Notes: generated from the sequence alone by a model not told the origin. DNA of 56,561 bases from Hormoscilla sp. GUM202 (GCA_005518205.2 RFFC02000043.1:1-56561); one strand, 5' to 3'; numbered from the stretch's first letter, positions 16,293 to 25,779 are shown. Numbers and translations are program-made.

Positions 16293-16550
16293 TCACTTTT
16301 CCAGGCGCACAGCATACCACTGTAAAAACTCTCCAGGACCCAGGTCTAATTCGCAGTAAGTTTCCAGTAAATACTGGGCTTGGGATGCGATAGATGTAAA
16401 TTTTTGTAGCGATATGGGCAAATATTGCTGCCGATGTGCTATAATTAATTTTAACTTTTCTAGCAGCTCATCGGCGGTGAGGTATTGTTCGGGAAGGTCA
16501 GGCTCTAAAACCACAAAGGCATCCTGTTGGTACATTAAGGGGTCAGGCAT
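16293..16550 (-). CDS. crr7: CRR7-like protein (chlororespiratory reduction 7 family)
   Basis: An 85-residue protein from ATG 16550, chosen because an AAGGAG site lies 5 bp upstream; an in-frame ATG at 16598 has none. The sequence 'DAFVVLEPDLPEQYLTADELLEKLKLII', 'AQYLLETYCELDLGPGEFLQWYAVRLEK' fits the cyanobacterial/plant CRR7 family almost throughout, including the invariant-looking LGPGxFLQWYAVRLEK end. CRR7 in plants is needed for accumulation of the chloroplast NDH complex. A related role with NDH-1 in cyanobacteria is inference. Soluble; isolated between mobile-element debris. Confidence 0.75.
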   Translation of the reverse strand: MPDPLMYQQDAFVVLEPDLPEQYLTADELLEKLKLIIAHRQQYLPISLQKFTSIASQAQYLLETYCELDLGPGEFLQWYAVRLEK

Positions 16551-16679
16551 TTGGTCTCCTTGTCTGGGTAAGTTTAGCAACTGCTGGCTGAGTGGCATTC
16601 TCTGGTAGGAACTGGGATTGCATTGTCTCTGATTATGGGCGATATTGATTTCTTCAAGGCTTATAACAACAATTATGGT

Positions 16680-16797
16680 GTGCGATTCGTTCTAGTCTAG
16701 GAAACTAGAAACTCTGGTTATCATGGGGGTTCAATTCCCCTCCCCCAGGTACGGGGGTGACCGCGTGAGGTGCTGCGGAATAACATCACTGTGGTGC
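16680..16797 (+). mobile_element. Group II intron domain I fragment C
   Basis: Begins with GTGCGATTCGTT, identical to the start of fragment B, continues 'CATGGGGGTTCAATTCCCC', 'AGGTACGGGGGTGACCGCG', 'GAGGTGCTGCGGAATAACATC' and stops at about 16797. Shorter than fragment B and unable to splice. Confidence 0.78.
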
Positions 16798-16833
16798 TAA
16801 GTAATAGCACAAAATTAATTACACATAAATAAC

Positions 16834-16996
16834 GCTGAAAGCCAGTTCCTGCAAGAAAGCAATGTGTAAATAAGTATGTCCACATATTTATACCCCGAAC
16901 GGTCAGGAACTGCGCTTTGTTCTCACAGGTTGTTTTAAAAGTCAGAGTTGCTGCTTTGACCATACTTATATTCAACGCAATAATTAGGCTTTCAGC
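16834..16996. mobile_element. Inverted-repeat element 1 (MITE-like, 163 bp)
   Basis: Perfect 10-bp terminal inverted repeats GCTGAAAGCC (16834-16843) and GGCTTTCAGC (16987-16996). Internal complementary pairs (AGTTCCTG/CAGGAACT; TAAGTATG/CATACTTA) add dyad symmetry. No coding capacity. It could also be a structured RNA or an unrelated palindromic region. Confidence 0.45.
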
Positions 16997-17139
16997 AACT
17001 CTGCATAGGTGCTCCAGGTCGCCTTGAGGTACCAAAAAGTACTCTTAAAACGGCCTCTCCGACTCCCCTGCGTCCTCCTCCCGGTCGCGAGAAGACTCCT
17101 GGCCGGGTTGATTCTCGGATTTCCGCATCCCCACCCGAG

Positions 17140-17344
17140 CTAGAGCGTCGGTCCATTAATAATACTTGACAAATTTCAACTACTGTGTATGTCCGAAAAA
17201 TAAGTATATTCTCGTAAAAATATCTGGCCTTCACTCCCTCTGGACATCATGATTTTATCCAAAATCTGTTCTACTGAACGGGCGATCGGGCATATACACA
17301 TTTCTTTTTTTTTGTCAATCCCCTCTACTGGACCGACGCTCTAG
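17140..17344. mobile_element. Inverted-repeat element 2 (MITE-like, 205 bp)
   Basis: Perfect 16-bp inverted repeats CTAGAGCGTCGGTCCA (17140-17155) and TGGACCGACGCTCTAG (17329-17344). CTAG at both outer ends may be a palindromic target duplication. The interior is AT-rich and non-coding. Confidence 0.65.
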
Positions 17345-17516
17345 GGTGTGGTCAAAAACAGTTGGTACGGGGAGATCCTCGCGGGGTGCAGGGCGAAGCC
17401 TGAGGAGATTACATATGTCAATTTATGTCATAATTCGCGGAAGAATGCTTCGCCCCTACAGGGGTAACCGACAGCTGGGAGGGCCCATAAACGATCAACG
17501 GGTTTTGACCACACCC
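17344..17516. mobile_element. Inverted-repeat element 3 (MITE-like, 173 bp)
   Basis: 14-bp perfect inverted repeats GGGTGTGGTCAAAA (17344-17357) and TTTTGACCACACCC (17503-17516), with similarity extending a few bases further inward. It starts at the last base of element 2. The interior contains 'GGCGAAGCCTGAGG' and 'GCTTCGCCCCTACAGGGG' repeat motifs and no gene. From 17517 to 17662 I see nothing. Confidence 0.6.
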
Positions 17517-17662
17517 CCCGAGCTATTCAAAGAAGCCTGGTTTCTAAACTCTCACCCGAAAAAAGCGCAAGTCGATCCCGTTCGAGGCATAGGTTCTCGT
17601 CCATAGTGCCCGAAGATTCGTTGTGCTGCCATAGTGTCATCCGCTAGCCAAAGGGCAAAGGG

Positions 17663-17798
17663 CAAACGCTAAAGCGTTTACTACGAACCGCAAACGCTAA
17701 AGCGTTTACTACGAACCGCAAACGCTAAAGCGTCTACTACGAACCGCAAACGCTAAAGCGTTTACTACGAACCGGGCCCGGAAGCACTTTAGTGCTTA
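17663..17798. repeat. Tandem palindromic repeat array (AAACGCTAAAGCGTTT)
   Basis: Four near-identical ~29-bp units, each AAACGCTAAAGCGTTTACTACGAACC-like (one unit has GTCT for GTTT), followed by a variant GAAGCACTTTAGTGCTTACTA. Each unit holds a 14-16 bp palindrome. Related units occur at 36429-36523 and a variant at 1918. Confidence 0.92.
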
Positions 17799-17923
17799 CT
17801 AGGAACAATGTAACCGATCTGCCCTAGATATGCAATCTTTAACTGCTGTTAACCCTCCAGGCAGAGCCTATCTGACTCGATTGGCGGTAAACTAAAAGGG
17901 GCGTGATGCAAGGCAGAGATTTT

Positions 17924-19366
17924 ATGGCAGTCCACTCACAAAATCCAATCGAATTCGGCACCGATGGCTGGCGAGGCCTAATTGCCGCAGATTTTACATT
18001 CGATCGGGTAGCATTAGTCGTGCCCATAGCCGCTCAAGTGCTAGCCCAAGTTTATGGTGACACCGTCGCTAACAATACCGTGATTGTTGGTCACGACCGG
18101 CGCTTCATGGCCGAAGACTTTGCCCGCACGGCAGCAGAGGCAATTGCAGCGGCGGGGTTTGATGTATTACTGACTCAAACCTATGCCCCTACGCCGGCTT
18201 TTAGCTGGGCCGCTAAGGAAATTAATGCCTTGGGGGCGATCGTCATCACGGCTTCTCACAATCCGGGAACGTATTTGGGCTTAAAAGTCAAGGGTGCTTT
18301 TGGCGGATCGGTTCCTCCAGAAGTAACTCAACAGATTGAAGCCCGGTTGCACGAAGAACCACCAGTAGCCGCCCAAGCTGGAACGATCGCCAAGTTCAAT
18401 CCCTGGTCCAGTTACTGCGAAGTGCTGAAGTCAAAAGTAGACATTGGATTGCTCAAATCTGCCATTACGGAGGGGAAACTGACGGTGTTTGCAGATGTGA
18501 TGCATGGTGCAGCTACCGGTGGGCTAAGCCAGATAATCGGGGCGCCAATTCGGGAAATAAATAGCGATCGGGATCCGCTGTTCGGTGGCGGTGCGCCGGA
18601 ACCTCTACCCCGTTACCTGTCTGGGTTGTTTAGCTTGATACAAAATCACGAGCGTGAGAGAGATTTAGTAGTAGGATTAGTATTTGATGGAGATTGCGAT
18701 CGCATCGCTGCTGTAGATGGGCAAGGAAACTTTCTCAGTTCCCAGTTTTTAATCCCCATCCTCATCGGACACCTAGCAGCAAGAAGGGGATTTACCGGGG
18801 AAGTAATCAAAACTATCAGCGGTTCTGACTTGATTCCCCGGGTAGCGAGTCTCTACGATCTGCCAGTACATGAGACAGCAATTGGTTTCAAATACATCGC
18901 CGATCGCATGTTATCAACCCAAGTCTTAATTGGCGGCGAAGAGTCCGGGGGCATAGGTTATAGCACTCATATTCCCGAACGAGACGCCCTGTTGTCGGCG
19001 CTTTATGTGATTGAAGCAGTTCTTCAATCTGGTCAAGATTTGAGCGATATTTATCGCCAGTTGCAACAGAAAACGGGTTATACTTCCGCCTACGATCGGA
19101 TTGACTTGCCTCTGGCCAGTATGGAAGTGCGATCGCGCATCTTCGCCCAACTGCAAGCAAACCCCTTAACGGAAATTGCAGGTAAATCTGTGGTAGATTG
19201 TAACGGAGTGGATGGCTACAAATTTCGCTTAGCCGATGGCAGCTGGTTGCTAGTGCGCTTCAGTGGCACCGAACCCTTGCTGCGGTTATACTGTGAAGCA
19301 GCTACCCTCCCACAGGTACAGCAAACTTTAGAATGGGCAAAACGGTGGGCAAATTCGATCGGATAA
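17924..19366 (+). CDS. Phosphoglucomutase/phosphomannomutase family protein
   Basis: 480 residues of the alpha-D-phosphohexomutase superfamily, interconverting hexose 1- and 6-phosphates. The order of motifs is complete: 'IEFGTDGWRG' at the N-terminus, 'ITASHNPGTYLG' with the phosphoserine, 'FDGDCDRIAAVD' for the metal ion, 'GGEESGGIGY' for sugar binding and 'RFSGTEPLLRLY' for the phosphate. ATG 17924 is chosen because relatives begin a few residues before 'FGTDGWRG'; GTG 17903 and ATG 17906 are alternatives. Glucose versus mannose preference cannot be told. A GIY-YIG gene follows after 13 bp and may be co-transcribed. Confidence 0.9.
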   Translation: MAVHSQNPIEFGTDGWRGLIAADFTFDRVALVVPIAAQVLAQVYGDTVANNTVIVGHDRRFMAEDFARTAAEAIAAAGFDVLLTQTYAPTPAFSWAAKEINALGAIVITASHNPGTYLGLKVKGAFGGSVPPEVTQQIEARLHEEPPVAAQAGTIAKFNPWSSYCEVLKSKVDIGLLKSAITEGKLTVFADVMHGAATGGLSQIIGAPIREINSDRDPLFGGGAPEPLPRYLSGLFSLIQNHERERDLVVGLVFDGDCDRIAAVDGQGNFLSSQFLIPILIGHLAARRGFTGEVIKTISGSDLIPRVASLYDLPVHETAIGFKYIADRMLSTQVLIGGEESGGIGYSTHIPERDALLSALYVIEAVLQSGQDLSDIYRQLQQKTGYTSAYDRIDLPLASMEVRSRIFAQLQANPLTEIAGKSVVDCNGVDGYKFRLADGSWLLVRFSGTEPLLRLYCEAATLPQVQQTLEWAKRWANSIG

Positions 19367-19379
19367 AAACAGTATAGTT

Positions 19380-19997
19380 ATGAGTGCCAAACCAGAGATT
19401 GACAGACTCACAAAAGTTTTGCTAATGGAGTGGCGATCGCTGCCCAATGCAGGGGGCATCTACCTAGCAATTGATGGAGCAGAACGAGTATGGTATGTAG
19501 AACAAGCTGCTGACATTCAGGAGCGATTTCAGTATCGCGATCGCCTGTTGCAGTTTCAGGATAATGGCGTGACTCATATAAAGTGGAAAGAGTGCGAAGA
19601 TGTCTGGGAACGCCAGCAGGTAGAGCAAGAGTTGATCGCCTACTACAACCCCCCATTAAACGACGAACATCACCCCAACCGACTGCCAACAATTAACCTG
19701 GGGCTAACGCCTCAGCAAGAAATCGATCGTTATGTGGAAATCAAGCAAATGCTGACAATGCTGAATAGGGAAATGAATGAGTTGAAGTATAACATTGTCT
19801 CGCGACTAGAATACCACGATGGCAAGCTGGAAACAGCAGCAGCAAAAATATCTCTGCAACGACGAAAATATTGGCAGTATTCTCCCGCCGTAGAGGAACT
19901 CAAGCAGCAACTCGCAGAACTCAAGAAACGAGAGGAGAAAGACGGGAAGGCGATCTGCTCCCACGATAGCTTGTATCCAGTTGTACGGTTGTTATGA
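19380..19997 (+). CDS. GIY-YIG nuclease-fold protein, possibly inactive
   Basis: 205 residues. 'GGIYLAIDGAERVWYVEQAADIQERF' (residues 26-51, in two blocks) is the GIY-YIG hairpin, but the second element reads 'VWYVEQA' rather than YIG. The Arg of 'ERF' and the Glu/Asn of 'EQELIAYYNPPLND' occupy the usual catalytic positions. The C-terminal half is helical with coiled-coil character ('LKQQLAELKKREEK') and contains 'LTPQQEIDRYVEIKQML'. It lies 13 bp after the mutase gene. The function of this cyanobacterial GIY-YIG group is unknown to me. The altered YIG suggests weak or no nuclease activity. Confidence 0.72.
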   Translation: MSAKPEIDRLTKVLLMEWRSLPNAGGIYLAIDGAERVWYVEQAADIQERFQYRDRLLQFQDNGVTHIKWKECEDVWERQQVEQELIAYYNPPLNDEHHPNRLPTINLGLTPQQEIDRYVEIKQMLTMLNREMNELKYNIVSRLEYHDGKLETAAAKISLQRRKYWQYSPAVEELKQQLAELKKREEKDGKAICSHDSLYPVVRLL

Positions 19998-20151
19998 TTG
20001 ACGTAGAATCGCTCAACTGGAAGCAAATCTTTTAACCCACATTCCGCAGTCAGTGGAGCGAGGCTTTAGGTTTATGAAAGATCCGATGTTTTTTGACAGA
20101 TATTGTTTTTATAAAATCTCCCATCACAATTAACCATTCACAAAATCTCAA

Positions 20152-20718
20152 ATGACAGTATTAGTAGTAGCTACCAGTAATCCGGGTAAAGTCAAAGAAA
20201 TGCAGGCATATTTAGCTGATTTAGGCTACAAATTGCAGCTCAAACCAAAGGATTTGGAAATAGAAGAGACGGGCGATACCTTTATGGCCAATGCTTGCCT
20301 GAAAGCCTCGGAGGTGGCAAAGGTGACTGGCCAATGGGCGATCGCCGATGACTCGGGTTTAGCAGTAGAAGCCCTGAATGGAGCTCCTGGCATTTATTCT
20401 GCCCGTTATGGTAGCACCGATGACGAGCGGATTAGCAGGTTGCTAAAGGAATTGTCAGATGCTGCCAATCGTCGAGCCCAGTTTGTCTGCGCGATCGCGA
20501 TCGCCCGTCCGGACGGTAAAATTGCCCTGCAATCTGAGGGCGTCTGTGATGGAGAAATTCTCCACCTTGGGCGTGGGACTAGCGGTTTCGGCTACGACCC
20601 AATTTTTTACCTGAAAGAGCAGCAGCTCACCTTTGCCGAAATGACCACTTCACAGAAGCAGCGCTACTCTCATCGCGGGAAAGCTTTGTCGGCGCTGCGG
20701 TCAAAGCTGCCGCTTTGA
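20152..20718 (+). CDS. rdgB: RdgB/HAM1 non-canonical purine NTP pyrophosphatase
   Basis: 188 residues of the ITPase family, which hydrolyses dITP/XTP to the monophosphate and cleans the nucleotide pool. Starts 'VVATSNPGKVKEMQAYL', followed by 'EETGDTFMANACLKA', 'AIADDSGLAVEALNGAPGIYSARY', 'GFGYDPIFY', 'FAEMTTSQKQRYSHRGKAL', which are the complete catalytic and base-recognition motifs. Full length. Convergent with glnB, 31 bp apart. Confidence 0.95.
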   Translation: MTVLVVATSNPGKVKEMQAYLADLGYKLQLKPKDLEIEETGDTFMANACLKASEVAKVTGQWAIADDSGLAVEALNGAPGIYSARYGSTDDERISRLLKELSDAANRRAQFVCAIAIARPDGKIALQSEGVCDGEILHLGRGTSGFGYDPIFYLKEQQLTFAEMTTSQKQRYSHRGKALSALRSKLPL

Positions 20719-20749
20719 GATGCCTAAGTCAGGGTCCCATCTGGAATCC

Positions 20750-21100
<351 letters not shown>

Positions 21101-21129
21101 TCAACTCAACTTGTCCTGTAACTTTTTTT

Positions 21130-23215
21130 AGCATGGTGTTATTACCATCGCTAGTGCTGCATTTAAGCCTCACAAAGCTAATATTAGCCTTGAGCCGCTA
21201 CAACATCGGCATCAGAAATGATAATGACACCAACCCTAACATCGAAGGCTACAGCCTGCAAAGCTCTCAACATTATGTTGAAAGCGCCAACCCAATCCTC
21301 GCAGCGGAGTCAGCTTGTAGGAGCTTGCTTTATGACCGCAAGTCGGGCAAAAGTGAACTTTGGAGCCGCCAAGTTTCTTGTGGACGTGACCACATTTGGG
21401 GCAAGTTTTGCTAGTGTAAGCCTCGTTACAGCGTACTACTAACACTCCTTTCCGCTTTGCAGCCTGCTCCAAATGAGAAGCGAACCGCCCCATAGCCCAA
21501 GTGAGCATATTTCTAACGGACAACCGAAACATCTTACGGTTGGCTTTGACAACCATTTGCGAAGTCTGGTAAGTAGGTAGAAATATCAGCAGATAGCTAT
21601 TGACAAGTAGACTAGCTGCCTTCCGATGCAGGTCATCCACCAGTGAGCGAATCTTGAATCTGAGCAGATCGATTGCCTTGTTCAATTTGTACCGCAGTCG
21701 TTTGTTTACTTTTCGACTAGCTTTGACTTTCCTGCCGATGAGTTTGTCTAGGTGCAGGCACAGCCTCGTCAGCCGCCCTTCGATGTGCGAGGGGCGCGCT
21801 ACTCGCCGTACCCCTTGTCGCACATCGATATCTCCCTTACCAATCTCTAAGATATTCTCGCCATCGTAGCCAGTTATAAAAGTGCGGTTTCCAGGGTCAA
21901 GCGCTATTACCCGATCGGAGTCTGTCGTTACCTCCCGAATGTATTGGGGAAAGCAGGCAAACCACTGTCCCCGCTGATAAAGTAGTTCAGTCCCGTATAC
22001 AGAGTTCATAGGTAGTTCATAGCCTTTAGCAACCACAAATTGGAAATTACCAATTTTTGAGGGGAACCACGTTCCATTTCTGTATGCGCTATTTTTGAAC
22101 TGAATAGCTTGAGACTTATTTCTACAAGACCTAAATCGCAGGGAACACTTGCCACCATTGGCTTTGCGAGATTGACGACTAGCATTTTCAGCCTCACAAA
22201 CAGCTTCATGCCGGGTGTTACCTAAGCATTTTGTCCATTCATTAGCTGGTAGATTTTGTAACTGCTGTATGTACTGGTCTAAAGACTGACCGTCGGATAA
22301 AGAGCGATTGTTGTTGTAAAACTCTACACATTGATTGTAAACCCAGCGATACGCTGCCAGCCATTTTTTCCAAATAGCATGTAAACCCGGCTCGGGAAAT
22401 AGCGGTATTTTTAGAACGCTGTTCGGCGGAATGTTCTGGCTACGTTTAAACCGATTCTTGCCGTAACTCCTGGATTTCTTCTTTTCTGTATTTTTTTTTA
22501 CCGTACAGCCTATAACTGAAGCAGTCGATGATGGACAGCATATCTTGTATAAGCTCTCGTTCTGGGCCCAGTTGCTGCGAGTTGAGAACCACGAGTTAGA
22601 CTGCATTGTCTTGGCATAACTACTCAACCTGTTCAAATTACAATCAGCAGAGTCTGGAGTGGTAGGCAACGACAACCCGCTGGATATCCTATCGGACAAC
22701 TCGTCCCCAAATGGCTCATTTTTATCGCCATCTAAAGTTAAGCCGGACGACAATTTTTCAAATAAATCTTTTTTCTGAATATTGTCGGCACAACGGCGCA
22801 AATTGTCACTTAATATCGTCACCTTGGGGATAATTTTAGATCCGCGCGTAACAAACAGTTGTAGTTGGCAATTCGATTCCTGGTTTATTTGAGATCTTCT
22901 TTTTAATGAACTGCTGTTGCCTGCCCGTCCAGTACTCCGAGATATTGCCTTTTTACTCCCATCTTCGTTTGGATTGTGGATATACTCCCAGAATGTTAGC
23001 TGCCTGTGCGGCTGCGCTCTAGTATTCATGTCATTAATTTGTGAACAGTTATCGCTCCTTTTTTGGCTTGATATCATTAGTTGAATTAACTTTCTATTTT
23101 ACACTATACCCGACCCAAAGCCCTGCCAGCGCGAAAATGCGTAAATTATAGAAGACTTTAACTACAACTCCCTCGAATATGAGAGATATGTAAGTTTCGG
23201 GGCACTTAGTCGCTG
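21130..23215 (-). mobile_element. IS607-family element, copy 2 (boundaries approximate)
   Basis: Minus-strand element with a tnpA-derived region (about 23030 to 22480) followed by tnpB. The upstream flank 'GACTAAGTGCCC...ATCTCTCATATT' (near 23165-23211) is shared with copy 1 at 11803. The tnpB-derived frame can be followed to a stop at 21184, so the downstream boundary lies between about 21100 and 21184, just upstream of glnB. No inverted repeats are expected for IS607. Confidence 0.78.
21236..23077 (-). CDS. tnpB: Long ORF: out-of-frame tnpA translation joined to IS607-type TnpB
   Basis: 613 codons. Residues ~190-600 are a TnpB/OrfB RNA-guided nuclease relative: 'LAAYRWVYNQCVEF', 'VIALDPGNRTFITGY' (first RuvC Asp), 'NEAYTSKTCPKCGHVHKKLGG...CPTCGHKA' (zinc ribbon). 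The last RuvC block is out of frame: the ORF ends in 'GWRFQHNVESFAG' while the +1 frame encodes 'CEDWVGAFNIMLRALQ' and runs to 21184. So TnpB looks inactivated. The first ~190 residues are not TnpB; they are a +1-frame reading of degenerate tnpA. In the other frame the DNA encodes 'AQAANILGVYPQSKRRWE' and the resolvase C-terminus 'LVVLNSQQLGPERELIQ'. The natural tnpB start is probably inside the tnpA tail, near 22520. A palindromic repeat sits in frame near 21788-21829. Confidence 0.72.
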   Translation of the reverse strand: MISSQKRSDNCSQINDMNTRAQPHRQLTFWEYIHNPNEDGSKKAISRSTGRAGNSSSLKRRSQINQESNCQLQLFVTRGSKIIPKVTILSDNLRRCADNIQKKDLFEKLSSGLTLDGDKNEPFGDELSDRISSGLSLPTTPDSADCNLNRLSSYAKTMQSNSWFSTRSNWAQNESLYKICCPSSTASVIGCTVKKNTEKKKSRSYGKNRFKRSQNIPPNSVLKIPLFPEPGLHAIWKKWLAAYRWVYNQCVEFYNNNRSLSDGQSLDQYIQQLQNLPANEWTKCLGNTRHEAVCEAENASRQSRKANGGKCSLRFRSCRNKSQAIQFKNSAYRNGTWFPSKIGNFQFVVAKGYELPMNSVYGTELLYQRGQWFACFPQYIREVTTDSDRVIALDPGNRTFITGYDGENILEIGKGDIDVRQGVRRVARPSHIEGRLTRLCLHLDKLIGRKVKASRKVNKRLRYKLNKAIDLLRFKIRSLVDDLHRKAASLLVNSYLLIFLPTYQTSQMVVKANRKMFRLSVRNMLTWAMGRFASHLEQAAKRKGVLVVRCNEAYTSKTCPKCGHVHKKLGGSKVHFCPTCGHKASSYKLTPLRGLGWRFQHNVESFAGCSLRC

Positions 23216-23291
23216 CTCACTGACATTTATTCTCGTTCGCGTAGCGAAGCGTGTGCGCGCAGCGCAATCCGTTACCAAAAATTCCAATTCT

Positions 23292-23789
23292 TTAGCGCCG
23301 TTCTAAGAGGGGGCGGACAATCAAAAAGCTTGCACCAAAGGCAAAGATGGCAATTAAAAAGATCGCGACAGCTAACCATATGCCACTCACCGCCCGAGAA
23401 GGCGGTTCCGGGCGACGATACCGACCCTCTTCCTGTTCGGCCAACAGAATTTTGTCCTTTGGTGCGGACGCTAGCGTTCCGGAAAAATCAGAGGTAACCG
23501 GTGGTGGCACCGGTTCCCTTTTGAGTGCTATTGGCCGGCTAGTAACTGGTTTAAAGGAGTTAGCTACCTGTTGCAGGTAGATAGCTGATTCGACAAGCTT
23601 TTGTATTTCCTGTCGCAACTGCTGATTTTGTCTGATTAACTGCTGATTTTCGGCTTTGAGTAACTCCACCGTTGTCTGGCTAGCTTGCATTTCTGTGGCT
23701 AACTCTCGGTAGACTGAAATCGGCACCGAAGGAGCGTAGCCAGCCGATAGGTTTGGCGTTATTTGACTATGTGCGGTCAGATTGGACAT
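23292..23789 (-). CDS. Coiled-coil protein with a C-terminal membrane anchor
   Basis: 165 residues. 'YRELATEMQASQTTVELLKAENQQLIRQNQQLRQEIQKL' (residues ~28-66) is a strong heptad coiled coil. A Pro-rich linker (~75-130) follows, then one transmembrane segment 'IWLAVAIFLIAIFAFGASFLIV' near residues 137-158 with a short basic tail. It is a tail-anchored or type II protein of unknown function; I have seen this architecture as a conserved hypothetical in cyanobacteria. Normal codon use. Divergent from queF, 77 bp upstream. Confidence 0.75.
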   Translation of the reverse strand: MSNLTAHSQITPNLSAGYAPSVPISVYRELATEMQASQTTVELLKAENQQLIRQNQQLRQEIQKLVESAIYLQQVANSFKPVTSRPIALKREPVPPPVTSDFSGTLASAPKDKILLAEQEEGRYRRPEPPSRAVSGIWLAVAIFLIAIFAFGASFLIVRPLLERR

Positions 23790-23916
23790 ATGCTGCTTAC
23801 ATAGTAAGGGATTGTTTATGGGAACTCGAGAATTTTTCTAGCACAATTTTTGCAGTAGACGACCCATGGATCGCAATATTGAATTAAAGCATCTATTATC
23901 CCATCGCAACAGTGCC

Positions 23917-24351
23917 ATGAATAGCCCGACCAGACCGATAGATTCAGATCTCCAGGGCGATCGCACCCTGGAGATGAAGTATGGCGAGCGCCAGATAGCC
24001 GCAGTCAAGTTGATTACCTTCGACAATCCTCGCATCGGACGCCGCTATGATATCCACATTACCTTGCCAGAGTTTACTTGTAAATGTCCGTTTTCTGGCT
24101 ATCCTGACTTTGCTACGATTTATCTCACCTATGTGCCGGACGAGCTGGTGGTGGAGCTGAAGGCCCTGAAGCTCTATATTAACGGCTTTCGCGATCGCCA
24201 CATCTCCCACGAAGAGGCAGTCAATCTGATCCTGGATGACTTCGTCGCGGCCTGCGACCCCCTAGAAGCCACCGTCAAGGCCGATTTTAACCCCCGGGGC
24301 AATGTCCATACGGTGATTGAGGTCCATCACAGTAAATCTACTGAGGACTAG
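23917..24351 (+). CDS. queF: 7-cyano-7-deazaguanine (preQ0) reductase QueF
   Basis: 144 residues from ATG 23917. An in-frame ATG at 23866 would add 17 residues not typical of the family, and neither start has a clear ribosome binding site. QueF reduces the nitrile of preQ0 to preQ1 with NADPH in queuosine biosynthesis. Motifs: '[23 protein letters not shown]' in two blocks, containing the catalytic Cys ('CPFSG'), '[15 protein letters not shown]', the QueF substrate motif, and '[14 protein letters not shown]'. Unimodular type I length. Its stop overlaps the end of the convergent ccs1 gene by 4 bp. Confidence 0.93.
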   Translation: MNSPTRPIDSDLQGDRTLEMKYGERQIAAVKLITFDNPRIGRRYDIHITLPEFTCKCPFSGYPDFATIYLTYVPDELVVELKALKLYINGFRDRHISHEEAVNLILDDFVAACDPLEATVKADFNPRGNVHTVIEVHHSKSTED

Positions 24352-25715
24352 CACTGTCTGGAGCCTGTTGTCGGCAGCTGGTCCAAAATGGACATCAGTT
24401 CGCCCTCGAAGGCGACTTGGGCGCGGTTGGTTCTGCCACCGACGTAAAAGCGATCGCCCTGTTGCAGGGCCCAAACCTGGGAGTGAGAGACATAGCTCAT
24501 CAGTACCCCCAGCATCAGCAGACCAAAGCCAGTATAAACGATCGGGATGCCCGGATCTGCTTTAATTTGCAAGCCAGTGCTGCCAATCACATCGATAATT
24601 TTCAGGGTAACGCCGTTGACTTCTAGGGACATGCCATTGCGGACCGTATTTAGCAGTTGACCGGCGTCGTCATAAACTAAGAGGGTTCCTTGTAAGTCTG
24701 CCGTCAACAGGACGACGCCAGCAGTTAACTCTGGTTTAGTGGGAATCCAAGTACCCCAGAGACGACCAACGCCTGAAGTATCCAGCCGGGCCATCGGTAG
24801 TTGCAAGATGGGGCTGTTGTTGACCTGGATTTTGACAGCTGCAATTCCCCAATCTGCTTGATACAGTGTAACTCCCCGATAACGCAGGGGCTTGTTAACG
24901 TGAATTGTCCTGTGTTCGACTTCCTCTCCCTGGGAGTCCAAGACTGACAGGTCCGAGTAAAATTGGTCGATCGCCCCTTCGGTAGTATAGTCAATCCAGA
25001 AGCGATTTACCCGCACTGACCAATCTTGGGGAATTTGCGATGGGGCCAAAGGACCGGCATCGACAATACGATCGATCTCAAAGGTTTCGCCACTGGGTAT
25101 CATTTCCTGGGCCACAAAGCCTGTCATCTGGCCGACGATCGCCCCTGCTAGAATTATCAGCATACTAGCATGGACGATAATGGGACCGATCTTGCCGACG
25201 ATGCCTTTGCGGGCATAGAGGGAATCTCCTTCTCGGAAGATCCGATAACGCTGCTGTTGCAATAATGCTTCTAGGTCATCAAGGCGTACTGGATCTAATG
25301 ACCTACTCAGGGCTAATTTTTCAAACTGGCTGGGTTTGTTGTAATATTTCCACCGTCGCGCTACTTTTAATGCGGGAAATTGGCGGGTGAAGGTGCAGGC
25401 CGTCAGACTGCTGCCAAACAGAATGAGAAGGGATAAAAACCACCAGGTCCGATAGACATGGTCTAGTCCCAGCAAGAGGATTACTTTCCAAGTTAGGAAG
25501 CCAAATAGGGCCGGATTTTCTGGATAGTTTTGCTGGTAAAATCCTATGCTTTCCCCCTGTTCTATCACCGTCCCCGAAATGCTGAATATGGCGATCGCCA
25601 GCAACAGGACGATCGCCAGTCGCAAGTCAGCCAGGACTGGCAATAACTCTTGCTGCAACCACTTCTGGGGTATTTCCCACCATCTTTCATCTCTGGGCAA
25701 GTTTTCTGAAGTCAT
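24348..25715 (-). CDS. ccs1: Cytochrome c biogenesis protein Ccs1 (ResB family, system II)
   Basis: 455 residues. Three N-terminal transmembrane helices ('[19 protein letters not shown]', '[14 protein letters not shown]', '[19 protein letters not shown]'), a fourth near residues 170-190 ('[18 protein letters not shown]', containing the His proposed to handle haem), a large lumenal domain, and a final helix '[22 protein letters not shown]' with the second conserved His. With CcsA it delivers haem to apocytochromes c and f on the lumenal side. Co-directional with ccdA upstream, a natural functional pair. Confidence 0.92.
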   Translation of the reverse strand: MTSENLPRDERWWEIPQKWLQQELLPVLADLRLAIVLLLAIAIFSISGTVIEQGESIGFYQQNYPENPALFGFLTWKVILLLGLDHVYRTWWFLSLLILFGSSLTACTFTRQFPALKVARRWKYYNKPSQFEKLALSRSLDPVRLDDLEALLQQQRYRIFREGDSLYARKGIVGKIGPIIVHASMLIILAGAIVGQMTGFVAQEMIPSGETFEIDRIVDAGPLAPSQIPQDWSVRVNRFWIDYTTEGAIDQFYSDLSVLDSQGEEVEHRTIHVNKPLRYRGVTLYQADWGIAAVKIQVNNSPILQLPMARLDTSGVGRLWGTWIPTKPELTAGVVLLTADLQGTLLVYDDAGQLLNTVRNGMSLEVNGVTLKIIDVIGSTGLQIKADPGIPIVYTGFGLLMLGVLMSYVSHSQVWALQQGDRFYVGGRTNRAQVAFEGELMSILDQLPTTGSRQC

Positions 25716-25746
25716 TTGCTAATTGTTCATTGAGAATTGTTCATCG

Positions 25747-25779
25747 AGCGGTAAGGTGGGCAATGCCCACCTTACCGCT
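25747..25779. repeat. 15-bp perfect hairpin repeat between ccdA and ccs1
   Basis: Arms AGCGGTAAGGTGGGC and GCCCACCTTACCGCT with a 3-base loop. It belongs to the 'GTAGGGTGGGCA' repeat family also seen near 32410, 32450, 53022 and 55186. A T run follows on the plus strand only. It could attenuate ccdA-to-ccs1 transcription but is more likely a dispersed palindrome. Confidence 0.88.

Noticed and set aside
16721-17234. Minus-strand ORFs over 16721-17035 and 16992-17234
   Set aside because: They run through intron fragment C and inverted-repeat elements, and have no protein features.
17640-17800. CRISPR-like array of ~29-bp units
   Set aside because: The units are directly adjacent palindromic repeats with no unique spacers, and there are no cas genes. 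They match the dispersed AAACGCTTTAGCGTTT repeat family.
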